Source of the DNA: Nautilus pompilius
Taxonomy: Eukaryota; Mollusca; Cephalopoda; Nautilida; Nautilidae
Direction: 5' to 3'
Assembly (NCBI GenBank): GCA_018389105.1
Contig: JACATO010002186.1
Span: 1,130,501 to 1,194,500 of the forward strand
DNA: 64,000 nt
The notes under the pieces were generated by a model. It was not told the DNA's origin. It saw only the letters and a list, made by a program, of their open reading frames with translations, and made no database searches. A program made the translations under genes and the position numbers. Shown here in pieces: positions 24,903 to 37,432 of this stretch (position 1 is the first letter of the stretch; every line of letters starts with the position of its first letter).

Positions 24903-27900
24903 CTGAAAAATCAGGTTTCAGCCTTCAGTGGAATTTGTTATTTAAAAATTGATAATAATAACAAGTCAGAAAAAATAAGGTAAACTTAAAGCATAGGCTT
25001 TCCCATTAAAATGAGTACAAAATTAAATTTACTTTCTCTTTTATATTGTAACTTTATGTAACAGAATGTGCTAAGAGTATCAGTATTAACAGGTTTATCA
25101 ATGAACCAGGGGTTAATTAAACAAGTGTGAAAGCATAATTCAACTGTATGGTTTCAGTAAATATTTAACTATTGTGTTCAAATTGTTCTTTTTAGAAAAT
25201 CATATTTAAAAACTAGCCCATATGTAACATCTCAAGCCCTTTTAAAAAGAAATAGAAATGTGTATGTTAAAAGAAGTATGGAATCACAAGTAGTTTATCA
25301 AAAAATTTGTTTTTCTAGTCTTATAATTGACTCATTAACCCAATGTTCCTCTTTCTTTGATAGATAAATAAATAAACAGATTCTTTCACTAATGAGTTTC
25401 TAGTGTGGTGACTGTTAGCACAAATTTACCACCAGGAAATGAATGTAGGCATACCAAGAATATTTTAACATAATTTCATTTATATACCTGTAGGTATATC
25501 AAAAAAGTTAAAATAAATAAAGCTTACATATTTAATCTAACTATAAAATTAGTGTTATCGCACAAAAAATAAATAACTGCCTCCTCATTGAGTTTGCCAA
25601 CTTTAAATAAAATGATAATACACACAAACAAATCTGACAGCCTTAATACTGAAGAAATTAATCTGCAGTCTAAAGGCTATAAGAATATGGGCCAAATAAG
25701 CCTGTGACCTTTGGCAGCCCAAGTCTAATGCATGGTGATCCACTTTAAATTAGCTACAAATTAGACAGGCCTGCTGGTTGCAGGTACCCCCAGCTGAGAA
25801 TGACAGCCAGCACTGATAGGAGTGCCACCAGGTTTTAATTAGATATTGGCTCCATGGTTTGTCTAACCCTGGCCTTTTCAATGAGTTGGAGGAAATATAA
25901 ACAAACTCCACTTCATCTCTGTTTATTTTTCCTTCTTGAGGTGACAATGGACCCTGCACCATATTAAACTAAAGTAAATAGCCATGTGACATCACTGCTG
26001 GCTAGCCACTAAATAACTTTTAATCAGCTTTGACATAGTTTATTGACCATACAGCCTTTACTTTCACTAAAAATCTAGGGTGTCCAGCAAGAATGTGACA
26101 GCTATAAACAACATAGATCTAATCTCTAGCCATATTTGTTGCTGGTTCATAACTTCAAGATTGTGAATTTTATGGGTCACTTACAAATTTCATGCAACAG
26201 CAATTTCTTCATATGTACACTTGTTACAAAAAATACATGCCATGTTAAAAATCTTTTTTAAAAAATAATTAACTATATAAACAAGTTTTTTTTATTAAAC
26301 CTCAACCATGTATTCTCATCTAATGAGACACAGTAAGTAAGAGGGGAAAAACACTACTGACAAAACTTGAAAACTGGGGAGTGGAAAACTATGGCTTAAT
26401 AAACCGATCATGTAAGAAAAGAACTAGCGCTAAAGAAGAAACTGAATCGCTGTAACTATGTGCACAAAAGTTAAACATCATTCTTGCACCAAACATTTCA
26501 CTCCATCAAAATAAAAAAGTAAGAAACTGTAAACATATTGAGAGAGAGGTATGGAACAATTTACTAGCAATAATAACTGCAAAATTTATTTACCTCTATA
26601 TACACACTATGCATGCCAAATGAACTCTAGGACCTAAATAAGACAACTATTGCATGCAACTGTTCATCAATATCATTACAAGCCAAGAACTCACTGATCC
26701 ATTACAAGAAAAAAAGGTGGCTTCTGGTTGCAGTTCTTATACCCTATTAAGGCCAAACTCTACTTTTGAAACTAATCAGTGTAATCACAAAAGAAAATTA
26801 TTTATTGTCCTTTTATGAACACTGAATATTTATTTCAAATATGAACAAATAAATATTTCAGATTTATTATTCAAGAGCTTTATTAAAATAATTCAAATAT
26901 ATTACTTATTGAATATATTAACTAAGCAGTTCACTGAAAGTTACTTCTTTATGAATGAGCTCCATTATTTGGAAGGTAGGTTCCTTCAAACCTTCTGAAA
27001 CATATAAACATCTACCAACCACTACAATAATGCATATTAAAAAGTACAATTTTGTTGGTTCCCACACAAACAAATTTCAAACATTAGGTATAGTGTCGCA
27101 TATCCTAAAAAGTATGCTGCTGCGTAGAGTTGTAGCCACAGATTTTGGCATCAAATGCTATTTCCTCAAATATACATTAAAATGCAATATATTAATCACA
27201 GTGAAATTTATATCAGATTTTGATTTATAGACGCACACTATAGGTTTTCTAAAAAGCAGCTGAAAATATCAATTAAAAACCAACTTTTTCCTTTTTCTTG
27301 GAAACCCTAATTAAACTGTGTTTTAGGCAAAACTTCTGTGACCATTCTCTAAACAATTATCCATCTACTTTATGTTCATCAGCAAGGATTCAGTTTTCAA
27401 ACATTTCTTCTCACACATGTTCTTGTTTGCTAGATTTTTAAATATTTTGTTATGCTCCAAGAATGATTTAATGCACATTAGATCAGATGGTCACCAAGAA
27501 TCTTTGCTTAGAAAATCCATTTTAGATTGAATTGCTTACCTGCATTTACCCTTTAAAAAAAAAATTAAATGCACAGCAAATCTATATAATAAACATTAAG
27601 TTTTCTCATGAAACAATATTTTATTCACTGAATGTCCCAGACTGACATTGGTGGGAATACTGTAAAATAAACAAGTGTTATGTTCAACAATTGTTATAGA
27701 CAATATGCCTTAGGCACAGAGGGTGTTGTGGTTGAGAAGGCTTCTCATCTACTTGAACACACTTTGTAATCAGCAATGGTAATGTCAAACATCTTAGGTA
27801 CAAAGATGACAATCTAAATTCTGTTTTTATCCAATTCATTGCAATCAATAAACCAGGCACTCCCTACAACACAACACCACATACAAGACTCTCCCTCCTG

Positions 27901-30900
27901 TGAGGCAGAAGAACATCAACAGCTTTTCAAGTTCTATTAACCATTCTGATTTAGTAGCATATTTAGGATGAAATAGAACACATTCCATCATCTCTTAGTT
28001 CTCCATAAATCACTAAATCCTGATATCTTCAAGATATTTTGAAATCTGCACAAAAATACACAATGACAGCCATGTGGTTTCTATAAGGAAAATAGTGAGC
28101 ATGAATTGTAAACAAAAATTACTCAATAGCTATTACATCAATAATGACAGAAAGAGAAGAAACACTTTACAAGTTCCAGGTTTCTTATTATCATATAGAC
28201 AAGTAACATTTAAGACAAAAGTATAGAAAAATTATTAAAGAAAATAGTGACTTTTTAATGTAGTTTCTTTCTCCTCCTGGTTAGTATGTATTAAAGTTAT
28301 ACATTAAGGAAAAAAACATGCTGCCATTTGAAATCTTTAAAATCAGTAGTGTGGGCTAAGTACAAATTAAAAAAATCAAGTTTATTTAAATAAAATGTAG
28401 GCATTGATCAATTATCAATATCTCAAAGAGTTAACTTCATTTAGGTAAATGCAGTTATTGCTTATTTGATATAAAATGTTAATATATTAACTTGATGAAT
28501 GCAAAAATAATAAATTGGCATGGCACTGTAGTGTCTTTTCAATTTGTGCACAGAAATCCCTAATAATGCATGCAAATTTGATGAAGATGAAAGTATAAAT
28601 TTGAGAATTCATCGTGCAAAAGATAAATCACTTTTAAACGAGAAAATCACAACTATGAAAACTCAAGAATGCATGTGATTTATATAAAATGGATTTGCAG
28701 TTTACATCAGGTCTACTACATGATAAAATTATTGTAAGCAGGCTCCATTATACAGAAGAAAACAAATGGATGACCAACAAATGAAATGATACATGAAAAA
28801 ATAAACTAAACACATACCTCTGAGATCAACAAGATAGGTGTTGATAATCATGAACTGTTACAAAATATCCATCAATTTAACCTTAAATGTTTTGTGAGTA
28901 TGTATAATAAGAAAAATAAAATCTAAAAACTTTGTATACATTTTGTTTGAATTTGTTTTGCTTTTAATGTTTTACATGAAACAAATTGAAATGGCTTTTA
29001 TAAACAAGATATAACAGCTTTTTATTATTACTATTACTAACATTTATGGAAAATAATGTTGCTGAATATTTAAGAAACAAAAATTATGCTGATAGCTCAC
29101 AAAAACTTTCAGTTTATCCAATCATGTTAAGAACTCTGCAGGGAACACTGCCAGCACAAACTTTTCAAGTTGCAATAAATTTATAGACAAGGTAAGTTTG
29201 AAGTCACTTAAATTTAGTTTTTAATTTAGAAATATTTGTACATATTAAAATTTAACTTAATTTCAGGAAATTATTTTATTGGTATATCTAGGTCCATCCA
29301 TCTATTGGATCACACATAAATGACTCACTACATGACTTACTACTTTGAAAAAGCAATAAATAAAAAAAATGGAAAAAGAAATATCCAGATGCTGTTTTTT
29401 AAATAACTTTATAAACATTGAGAGAAATTCAATATCTTGATATTTATCAGACTGTTCATCTACATGTTTGTTTCATTTGCAATCTTTTACAGATGATAGC
29501 AACTAACAAGCAAAGTATGATTCTGGATAGATTTAAAGTATATTTATTGCATTAATCTAGTTATTACGATGACATCATCAAACTACATCAAAATATTTTT
29601 CACAATAACAAGAAGGGTACAACATACAAACCACATGACCCTCATCAGTTATTAATCAATTCCTCTAGCGCGGGTCAATGAGATGACTAGCCACATCAGA
29701 AAGAAAGATAAGGTTATTTTGGTGTATGCCTTACATCCAGATTTATTATGTATTACCTGAGCATATACAAAGACTTGCGCAGTCCAGTATGCTGATGTAC
29801 TTACTTCACTCACCATTTTAATAGTTAACATTATTCTTTCTTTCCTTTTGTAAGAAAAGCAAATATTTTTCCCGCAAATCAGATGTCTGACCCTTAAAAC
29901 TAAAACAGCTTAAAAAGTTTTCACTTTTCCCCTCAAAAACTAAAAAGACAACAACAAAACTTTTTTTCCCTTGTTTATACACGGCTAAAAATGTTGGTAC
30001 ATCTAAGTAATGACTTGGATTTGCATAACAAGAGTTGGGATACCACAGAAAATGTGCGACTTGTTGATGCCTAAAGATGACTTAAAATAATAGTACATTC
30101 TAACAAACAGAAAGAATGTGGTGCACAAAACCAATAATGAAGGAATAAGACATCAAGTATATCGCTCTAGCTAAAAGCATGGTCTATCAAATAATCTGAA
30201 AGAAACATTTTATGTACATTATACAGTCACCATTTTCAACATGTTACTTTTTTATTGTCACACTGCCTACATTGTGCTATCAATTATTATAATTTTCTGC
30301 TAAATTATAAAATGAATTCAGAAACTTCTTTAGTAACAGAAACTATTCATCAATCATTGAAATACAAACCAAATTAAAAACAACAAAAAATATTTACTGG
30401 ACCTCAAACATTTTACAGATCAAAGCTAAAATCTCATAAATGCCACACAATCTTATTAAAATCTGATAAAGATATCACTTATACTGTCCTTCACAAATAA
30501 ATTTGCATTTTTAAATTAAAGAAAGTTATAAACCATATTTTTATTCTTAGTGTACAAATTGTGCTAAAAGAATATGCAAGAAATAGTTGCCCATGTTGAC
30601 CTACTGACTGCCTTCAATACTGGACATATACACCACAGAATAGCTATGCACCACCAGATTTTCCATAAACAAATTTCATGTAGAAATACCGTATAATTTA
30701 AAATGTATTTCTGAGTACCAATATTCTGAAAGAATAGAAGATTAAATTATGACATTTTGCTTATGTTCCATCATTATAGAGCATTTTGAAAAAAGCATTG
30801 GAAAAGTAGAAACTGGCATATTGAAAAAAATACCACTGAAAAGTAAATGTTGTTAGAAGTATTATCAGTACAAAACAATGAATATGTTGCTTAATGTCTT

Positions 30901-31000
30901 GGAAGCTTGATTTTTATATTTAATGTCAACATTAAATGTAATCTCCCATTGTATGGATAATTTCCTCATGTCACCACTTTATACTGTTCATAAGATGTAA
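24903..31000. other. AT-rich non-coding sequence with a GC-richer island
   Basis: Largely unique AT-rich DNA. Positions about 25690-25980 form a less AT-rich block with an open minus frame (25750-25962) of unrecognised character; it could be a conserved element or an old repeat. A tiny minus-strand exon-like segment at 28818-28854 (acceptor ATTTTGTAACAG, donor GTATGTG, one open frame) is recorded as rejected. A plus-strand donor AAG|GTAAGT near 29192 follows a possible acceptor CTCTGCAG near 29140. None is strong enough to call. Confidence 0.4.
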
Positions 31001-31009
31001 ATATTCTGA

Positions 31010-31440
31010 ACAATTCCTCCATTTCACATTATGCCCAATTTGATTCCAAAGATGATCTATCAGGTTCAGATTTGAGCTCACAGCAGGTGAAGCAAGAGAC
31101 AATCACATCACCTTGGAGATATGTACCCACACAGTGAGATCTGGCTTTTTTGGCCATAGATATTGGTCTCGTAGTAAGTGGATGATCATTAAAATGAACA
31201 ATGAAAGGTTTAAAAATGTTTTCATAGTACCTGTTGGCATTACAAATATTTACAGTTATAAGATGTTTTCTTTACTTTTGAAGAACTCTATCTTGACTTC
31301 AAGGTTGAGGACATCTCACACAAGTGAGGTCATGAGATACAAAACCCCAAACCATGTTCCACCTCAACTGCCTCAAGCAACAGTTCTAGCAATATTTCCT
31401 TGACTGTAAGCTTGCCCCTCTGTACCATCAATACAGGGCA
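31010..31440 (-). pseudogene. Tc1-like transposase fragment, C-terminal half
   Basis: On the minus strand at about 31095-31025 one frame reads SPAVSSNLNLIDHLWNQIG, a degenerate form of the W-P-A-x-S-P-D-L-N-x-I-E-H-x-W signature that carries the third catalytic acid. The Asp and Glu positions are now Asn and Asp. Further upstream, near 31345-31300, GTWFGVLYLM occupies the place of the GGSVMVWGxIS block. The plus-strand frame at 31113-31403 is an antisense shadow. The minus frame at 31711-31995 lies upstream but shows no clear transposase motif. Ends are not identifiable. Confidence 0.5.
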
Positions 31441-32560
31441 ACAAATGTCTTCATTTCTGTACAAAATAAAAAAATTATCTTTGAAAAATATAAATTATTT
31501 TATCTCATTCCTGTAATCAAAAAATGGATATCAGAATTGACATTGAAAAAACATTTTAAAGGCCCTCCTCATATTTATTATTCCTGTTTACCCAATAATC
31601 TAAGCTATAACCTTATTTAATTAATTCTTGTATTAAAAGTTGCAAAGAAAAAATAATACAGTACTTTAACTGTTGATAAATTTATTCATCTAAGTAAAAA
31701 AACAAATAAATTATAACAAATATTTTCTGATTATCAACACAATTATATGAAGTCTTCTCTTTCTGGCACAAGTGTGCGCATAATCCAAAGTAAAATTATT
31801 TTTATCCAACCTTGTGTGTAATATCACTACACCATTTCTAAACCTTGCTCCAACATCATTTGGAGTACATATCAGAGAGTTGCCAACAATTTGTTTTGCC
31901 ATGGTGTCACACCAAGAGAAAGTATGCATTACATCTATAGCTTTTGGCATGGTTTCATGTTTTTTCCTAAGGTGATTCACAAAATTGCAATTCAACTCAA
32001 CAACTGAAAAGTTATTGAAAACTCAATTGAGGTAAAATAGATTAGTGACATTTCTTAGGAAAATGTGAAACTGATTTTAATCTCAATGGAAGGATAACTC
32101 TGGACCATGGCAAAAACTAACAGATAGCCAGAAAGAATTTGTGGAATCAACAACCAAAATGTTCAGTGAAATCCTATTGAGGGATTTTTTTTTAGGTGCA
32201 ATACCCCTTAGATTAATTTGGTATAAACACCTCTTTTTGATAATGTCCCATGTTTAGACTACTGCAAATCTCATCTATTTCACTCTATTAACAAGCACCA
32301 AGTTGTCGCATTAGTTTTTTTTTTCACATATTTCACTCACTAATTTTGCAGAGAAAAAAAAAGTTTATATGTATTAATTTTGCTTTAAAAATAAATATTA
32401 AAGATTTTAAATGAGCTTCATTTTTTTATAATACTATACACCACATTTATGAACATTTATAATAAATGTTATTGTTTGCTTCCTTGTTTAATTCTTTTTT
32501 CCTTTACTGACTCTCTTCCATTTTTAAATATTGAAGTTTTGCCATTAAAAAAGTAAACAA
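31441..32560. other. Non-coding sequence with unresolved minus-strand frame
   Basis: AT-rich. A 94-codon minus-strand frame (31711-31995) has mixed, less biased composition (contains HTFSWCDTMAKQIVG and GARFRNGVV) but matches no family I can name. It lies on the 5' side of the Tc1 fragment and may belong to an associated mobile element. Confidence 0.3.
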
Positions 32561-32564
32561 GAGC

Positions 32565-32960
32565 AGGTGAATGGGATAGAGGGTGGTCAGCAAGGGGTTA
32601 GACTACTAGACTGCCAAGATTAATTAAAGGCCTATAGGATGGGTGGCATTGGCATACCTCCCTGAAATGCTTTCTTCTCTACCTGCAAGTCATATGGGTT
32701 TCCTCCCACATCTAAAAATAATGAGTTATTGTAGTTATTTCCCTGCTAAAGTTGGGAGTGTGTGACCCTCTCATGGTGTAAAATAGGCAATTTTCTCTAG
32801 TAAATAACTATGGCACTATGCTCTCTCATCAGAGTTGTCCCCAGTGTAGAGAGGTTATCTCCATTGTGGAGACTGGTATATGACACAACACCATTACCCA
32901 TGAGATAGAAATCAGGCCAACTGGAAGGCTATTCCATATGCCTAAGCCTGACACAAGTAG
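32565..32960 (+). mobile_element. Possible tRNA-derived SINE
   Basis: About 400 bp of GC-richer sequence in AT-rich DNA. It starts with GGTGGTCAGCAAGGGGTTAG followed by ACTACTAGACTGCC, similar to the A-box half of tRNA-headed SINEs (GGTGG-x-CAG-x-GGTTAGA). About 35 bp on comes CCTATAGGATGGGTGGC in the place of the B box, which is degraded. A body follows that includes GGTTTCCTCCCACATCTAAA, a motif I have seen in SINE bodies of several animals. The 3' end and target duplication are not clear. No second copy was found in this window to confirm it. It could instead be another kind of repeat. Confidence 0.35.
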
Positions 32961-33227
32961 ATACAGCAGCAGAAAAAGCCCACAAAATAAATTTCTGATC
33001 ATTAGTTGAAAGATCTACATATGCTTATGCACTATTTTGCCTAACTAGAAATTAAATTTTCTACTAATCACTCAAACAGCCAAAACTCAGATTCTTTAAT
33101 GCCTAATATTCCTGGTCTTAGTAATTTGGCCACACTCATAAATGAATGTATCTACCAAAGATTTAAATGTTTCAGTTGTGATTATTATATACTGGACATT
33201 CCAAGTGGATAAGATATCAGTATACAC

Positions 33228-34256
33228 CAGTGGTTCCCAACCTTTTTGGACTGGTGGACCTTTTTCTAATACTCAAAAGACCCACAACCCCCTGCTACAC
33301 TTCCATAATTGAAAAAAAATCAGAAAATAAATTTAGCAAAAAAAAAAAAATCACATAAAATAAGAATAAACTTAATTTATACTAACTAAATCTGAAACTT
33401 AAAGCATAAAGGACCATTAAAGCAAAATTGAAATTTAAAACTACAAAAAAAAAAAAAAATGTTTAATCAATATAAATTCAAATGAATATTATTGGAGAAA
33501 AATCAATGTAAATGTCCCCTGAAATAAAAAGCAACAGAAACAATATATTGTATCAGAAAAAAGAATTTTAGTACATTTTGTCATACATTTATTGAAAACT
33601 ATTTTAGTGATTTTTCTGGGAACAACATCTGCACATATAGTAAATCCACTACAGCTAAACAGAAATATACTGGTATCAGTGAACTCTACCTCTGATCAGA
33701 ACAGCTGTGTGGTGTGTGGTGTTGGTGCCCAAGTTTGCCTAAAACCGAGCTGGCTAGTGCGCATCCGGCTTAAGTCACAGTCCAGTCCTTGTAACGTAGC
33801 CAATGGGAGCGTGACTTGATTCCGTCAGTCCTACTGTTTTGGTAACAGTTTGAGGTTCAGGCCTTTGTCGTCAGCTTGTATTGTCTGTGTTTCTATGAGG
33901 GTGGCAGAGCAATAGAAAGCCAAGGGGGATGGGGGTGATGCAAGTGTGTTACCGCAGAGGCCTGTGGTGCAGCCAAGGGTGCCTGCTGTTGGAGACAAGC
34001 CTTACACCTTCAGCGCTCGGCCTCCCATCGGTGATACTGGCGTATTGGTCGCAGAGTAATTTTTGTATACTTTTTTCTGGAAAAAGTGTCTTATAAGCCA
34101 GCAAATACGGTACATATAAACAAAACAAATACATACTCATGAACAGTTTCTTGACTCAGTCATATGACAAAAATTGAAACTTCCAGGGTTCTACGACTCC
34201 CCATAAAACACTTCACAACCCCCAGGGGGTTGCGATCCACTGGTTGGGAACCACTG
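33228..34256 (-). mobile_element. Non-autonomous hAT element, copy 2 (8-bp target duplication, 6/8)
   Basis: 1029 bp, starting CAGTGGTTCCCAACC and ending GGTTGGGAACCACTG, a 15-bp perfect terminal inverted repeat. Flanking octamers GTATACAC (33220-33227) and GTCTATAC (34257-34264) agree at 6 of 8 positions. It is the same family as 15671-16517 in the opposite orientation. Shared segments include the GACTTAAGCCGGATGCGCAC-type core, the CTGATACCAGTATATTTCTG region and the TATAAGAC segment. The two copies carry different internal deletions. This copy keeps about 43 bp next to one end and about 200 bp of A-rich sequence near 33350-33560 that copy 1 lacks, and it lacks about 55 bp around the GCAGCTAAAAGACTCAG segment of copy 1. 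No transposase is encoded. Confidence 0.92.
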
Positions 34257-34599
34257 GTCTATACTCTCACTATGCTGAAAACAGGCAGAACCTGCAATAA
34301 TTCTCCATTTACCCAAAGTCAGGTCATAGATCACCCAGAATGCAGGCAGAGCCAACAACAGATTTCCAAACAGCAGTAAAATTTCTTGTGGACAATAGTG
34401 ATAACAGCACAACAAGAACACACCATTACTTATCACATCTGCACTCATCATCAAGATTTACCTACTGATATTTCCTTATGCAATAGAAACAAGTCAAAGC
34501 ATGGCCCAACATTAACTTTACTGATTTAGTTATGCTTTGAATGGTCTGGTCAGAGAATGTCTGGTTAGGTCCTTAAGTATTGACAGCATATACTCTTCT

Positions 34600-35120
34600 C
34601 TGATAAATTAGGGTTTAGCAATTCACATTTGGGTTTTGAAAAGACTGACTCCCACAGTCAAGTATAGTGGAAATGCAAAATTGGTGTTTGTCAAAGGTGG
34701 TCTCAATTCTGCTAGGTACATTGCCATTTTAAAGAAATCTACTACAATGAATCTTACTATGCCTTGCTGGTACAAAGGCCATATACTTCAGGATGGCACT
34801 GTACACCTTACCTCCCATGTGACCAGTCAAAGAAGAATCAAAGCATTCAATTTCTTATCTGACTATCCCAGATATAAATCTAATCAAGCACACTTGGGGA
34901 AAACCAGGGTCCATGCCCTGTCAATATGATGTAATTGAAGAAAGTTCTGACAAGGATATGGAAGAAACTGGAGCAGATGTGAATCAAAGTTCCACTAATT
35001 CAATACCAAAAAGGGTAGAGAGTTTTCATGCTACAAAAAGAGAGCTCAACCAACAACTAATAGAAAGAATTTTACTTCACTACTTGCTTTATTTGCCATT
35101 TTTCCACAACTACATATTGT
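34600..35120 (+). pseudogene. Tc1-like transposase fragment
   Basis: The plus-strand frame 34636-34929 begins LTPTVKYSGNA, which fits the end of the CxxPTVKHGGG block, then continues KLVFVKGGLNSARYIAIL, the conserved Tc1 segment between the first and second acidic residues. The MVWGC part between them is deleted. It then reads LQDGTVHLTSHVT in place of QQDNAPxHTSxxT (the catalytic Asp is kept) and LSDYPRYKSNQAHLG in place of the WP-x-x-SPDLNPIEHLWG block (final catalytic Glu lost). A second overlapping frame, 34913-35125, contains IPKRVESFHATKREL, matching the C-terminal part. The deletion and lost residues make it inactive. Tc1 subfamily differs from the 21-kb copy. Confidence 0.62.
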
Positions 35121-35619
35121 ATTAACAGGTAGCTGGTAATGCTAATTTTATGATAGTGAACTGTTTCACTTAAATACAGATTTATGATGCATGCATGCAT
35201 TTATGTAGTACTCGTATTACAATTCAAAATTTATCTAATCTACTTATGTAATTTTTAAGAAAAGAAAAATTTTTTTTCTTTATGTATTGAGTAATTTATT
35301 CTTAACAAAATTTACACTTTAAACTTTCTCTCTTTCATGGAAATTTGTTAAAGTACCTATGACAATTCATGTTTGTAAATAGAAATGTCTGTATATGGGA
35401 AAAGTCCTTTTTTTTTTCAAAATATAGTTATACAGTTTTATTTCTGGATTATGCTATTTAAAATTCATGGAATATAAAACAATATGTAGCAATTTATTAA
35501 ATCCAAAAAATTAACTTACATTAAGGCTATATACCACCTTCACTATATATTTATTTATATAGTTTCTTATTAATACATTCATTCCTATTGACATGGTAAA
35601 GCAGTATACACAAAATATA

Positions 35620-36206
35620 CAGTCGACCCCCGCATAATCGTGGTCCGGCATTCGCGGAATTTTCCTTAGAACCTAACTAATAATTGTTCGTGGAAAGCCC
35701 AGCATATTCGTGGAATCACAAATATCTTCCGTGATTTTTTTATGGCTTTTTTCGTGGCAATATATATTTTTTCACGCTCTTTAACGCCGAATTATTAATA
35801 ATAATATAATTTACTAATTTTGTAATATAAATACTAATGTAAATTCGGCAAAATATGAATATAAAATAAACGCTATTGGCTGGAGGTTTGAAAGTAGCCA
35901 ATCTGAGAGCGTTATTCATTTCTCCTTGCTGCTGATTGGCTGCTGTCCACGCGGCGCTGTCTCAGGCAGATGCAGCCCAGCAGCCCCGCATCATCCCAAT
36001 TTACCGCGTGTAGCTATCGAGTGTTTCTCTGAGTGCTGCATTTTTTATTAAATTATTATTATATATTTACTTATATTTTTTATTATATTTTACATTATAT
36101 TTTGACATTTATAGGCATTTTTATGGGCCACGTCCAATATTCGCGGTTTTTCACTCTTTGTGGGTGCTCTAGGAACGTAAACCTCGCGAATACCGGGGGA
36201 CAACTG
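35620..36206 (+). mobile_element. Non-autonomous pogo/Tigger-like DNA transposon with TA target duplication
   Basis: 587 bp flanked by TA on both sides (35618-35619 and 36207-36208). The left end CAGTCGACCCCCGCATAATC and the reverse complement of the right end, CAGTTGTCCCCCGGTATTCG, form inverted repeats of about 24 bp with a few mismatches. The CAGTYGNCCCYCG-type start and TA duplication are typical of pogo/Tigger elements, whose ends also contain repeated ATTCGCGG-type words as seen at both sides here (CATTCGCGGAATTTT and ATATTCGCGGTTTTT). A central CG-rich stretch (about 35870-36010) stands out from the AT-rich middle. No transposase is encoded. Retained CpGs suggest a comparatively young insertion. 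Confidence 0.88.
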
Positions 36207-36209
36207 TAT

Positions 36210-37339
36210 TTCTCTTTATTCAAATAATATGGTGAAATATTGTTCACAAGTATTTCGATGATTAGACTATACATTTTTTCTTCACACTGAAAGCATCAAT
36301 TATATTCCACAAAATTGGTAATTCTTTCCCCTTCTATCATTACATTATTAAAATCTATCTACATGATGCCATATATAATAATTAACTATTTGCTCATAAG
36401 TGTATTTTTGCATTTATGACTTTTCTCTTAACTACATAGATTTAGGAAAAATAATTCTTCTGCATTCACCAAATTCCAAGTTTCCAGTCTTCTCATTCTC
36501 TGGCCATCCTATCAAGAGTGTGTCAGGCAATCTTAATGACTGCTAGGAATGTGTAGTAGTTTTTCTACACTGATGCTGTGTGAAGTTTCAGTAAATAGGT
36601 TTATTAAAGAAACTAGTTTTAGACTAATCTATTTTTAAATTTTAAAAAAACCTGAAAAGAATAAAAATATCTATTCAATATTCTTTTCATGATTTTAGCT
36701 TATAGCAAGATTAAACTATTTACCTAATAAACCAGATGAATCCCCTTTTAATGTGTACCTACATACTACCCTACCTAAATTATGGCTATGTAATATAGGA
36801 TTTACTGCTCTAAAATTTCTTAGGAGGAATCCTAAAATTACAAAAAAATAGATGCCAACTTTTTCATTTAAACTTCAGTAAACCTCTGTGAATGATTTAC
36901 CATACATAAACAAATGCACTACATATTATTGAATGCCAATCTAATTAATAGAGTTTTATCTGAATATCAACTGCAGCTATTTTAGTATTTTGTTTAATCA
37001 CACTTGATAACCACAATGATTCATGTAAATCCTATCAAAACCAAGAATATGTGATGTTTTCTTTTGAATGATTCACAATCTGTAAAATATTTTAATACAT
37101 AATACACCAAAATAGCTTTGCTGCTTTTCAAGAGGAAAACACCCACAAACGAGCAGCTTAATACCATAGACGTACAAATTCTATCTACTACTGGAGAGTT
37201 AGCAAAACTAAAAATCTGATATTTTCAAAATCATTAATTCCTGGTCCTCTTAGTACTAGAAAAACGGTCAGGACTCATCTACAAGGTTTTCCTTTCCTAG
37301 CCTGCTGTTTCTGAGACTATCTCATCATATCCCTTGTGG
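36210..37339. other. AT-rich non-coding sequence
   Basis: No gene, RNA or mobile element recognised. Simple AT-rich sequence. Confidence 0.45.
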
Positions 37340-37432
37340 CTAGACATGTTTTTGTGTTGTTGGAATTTCATCATTATCCCCATACAGGACTTCATCAGAT
37401 GATGGCTCAAATTCCAAGTCACTACTTTGCAA
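37340..37432 (-). other. Short acidic open segment, possible transposon or exon remnant
   Basis: The minus strand from 37429 to 37340 reads QSSDLEFEPSSDEVLYG, then DNDEIPTTQKHV and a stop, bounded upstream by a stop two codons earlier. Ser/Asp/Glu-rich patches of this type occur near the N-terminus of piggyBac-type transposases and in many nuclear proteins. Sequence before and after gives no supporting domain. Either a fragment of a dead element or a chance frame; I cannot decide. Confidence 0.25.

Noticed and set aside
28818-28854. 37-nt minus-strand exon-like segment (FMIINTYLVDLR) with acceptor ATTTTGTAACAG and donor GTATGTG
   Set aside because: Too short, weaker acceptor, and its only open frame does not phase with the other candidates.
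29760-29910. Minus-strand frame reading TSDLREKYLLFLQKER next to a GTGAGTGAAG donor
   Set aside because: The frame ends in a stop before the donor and the acceptor region is not pyrimidine-rich.
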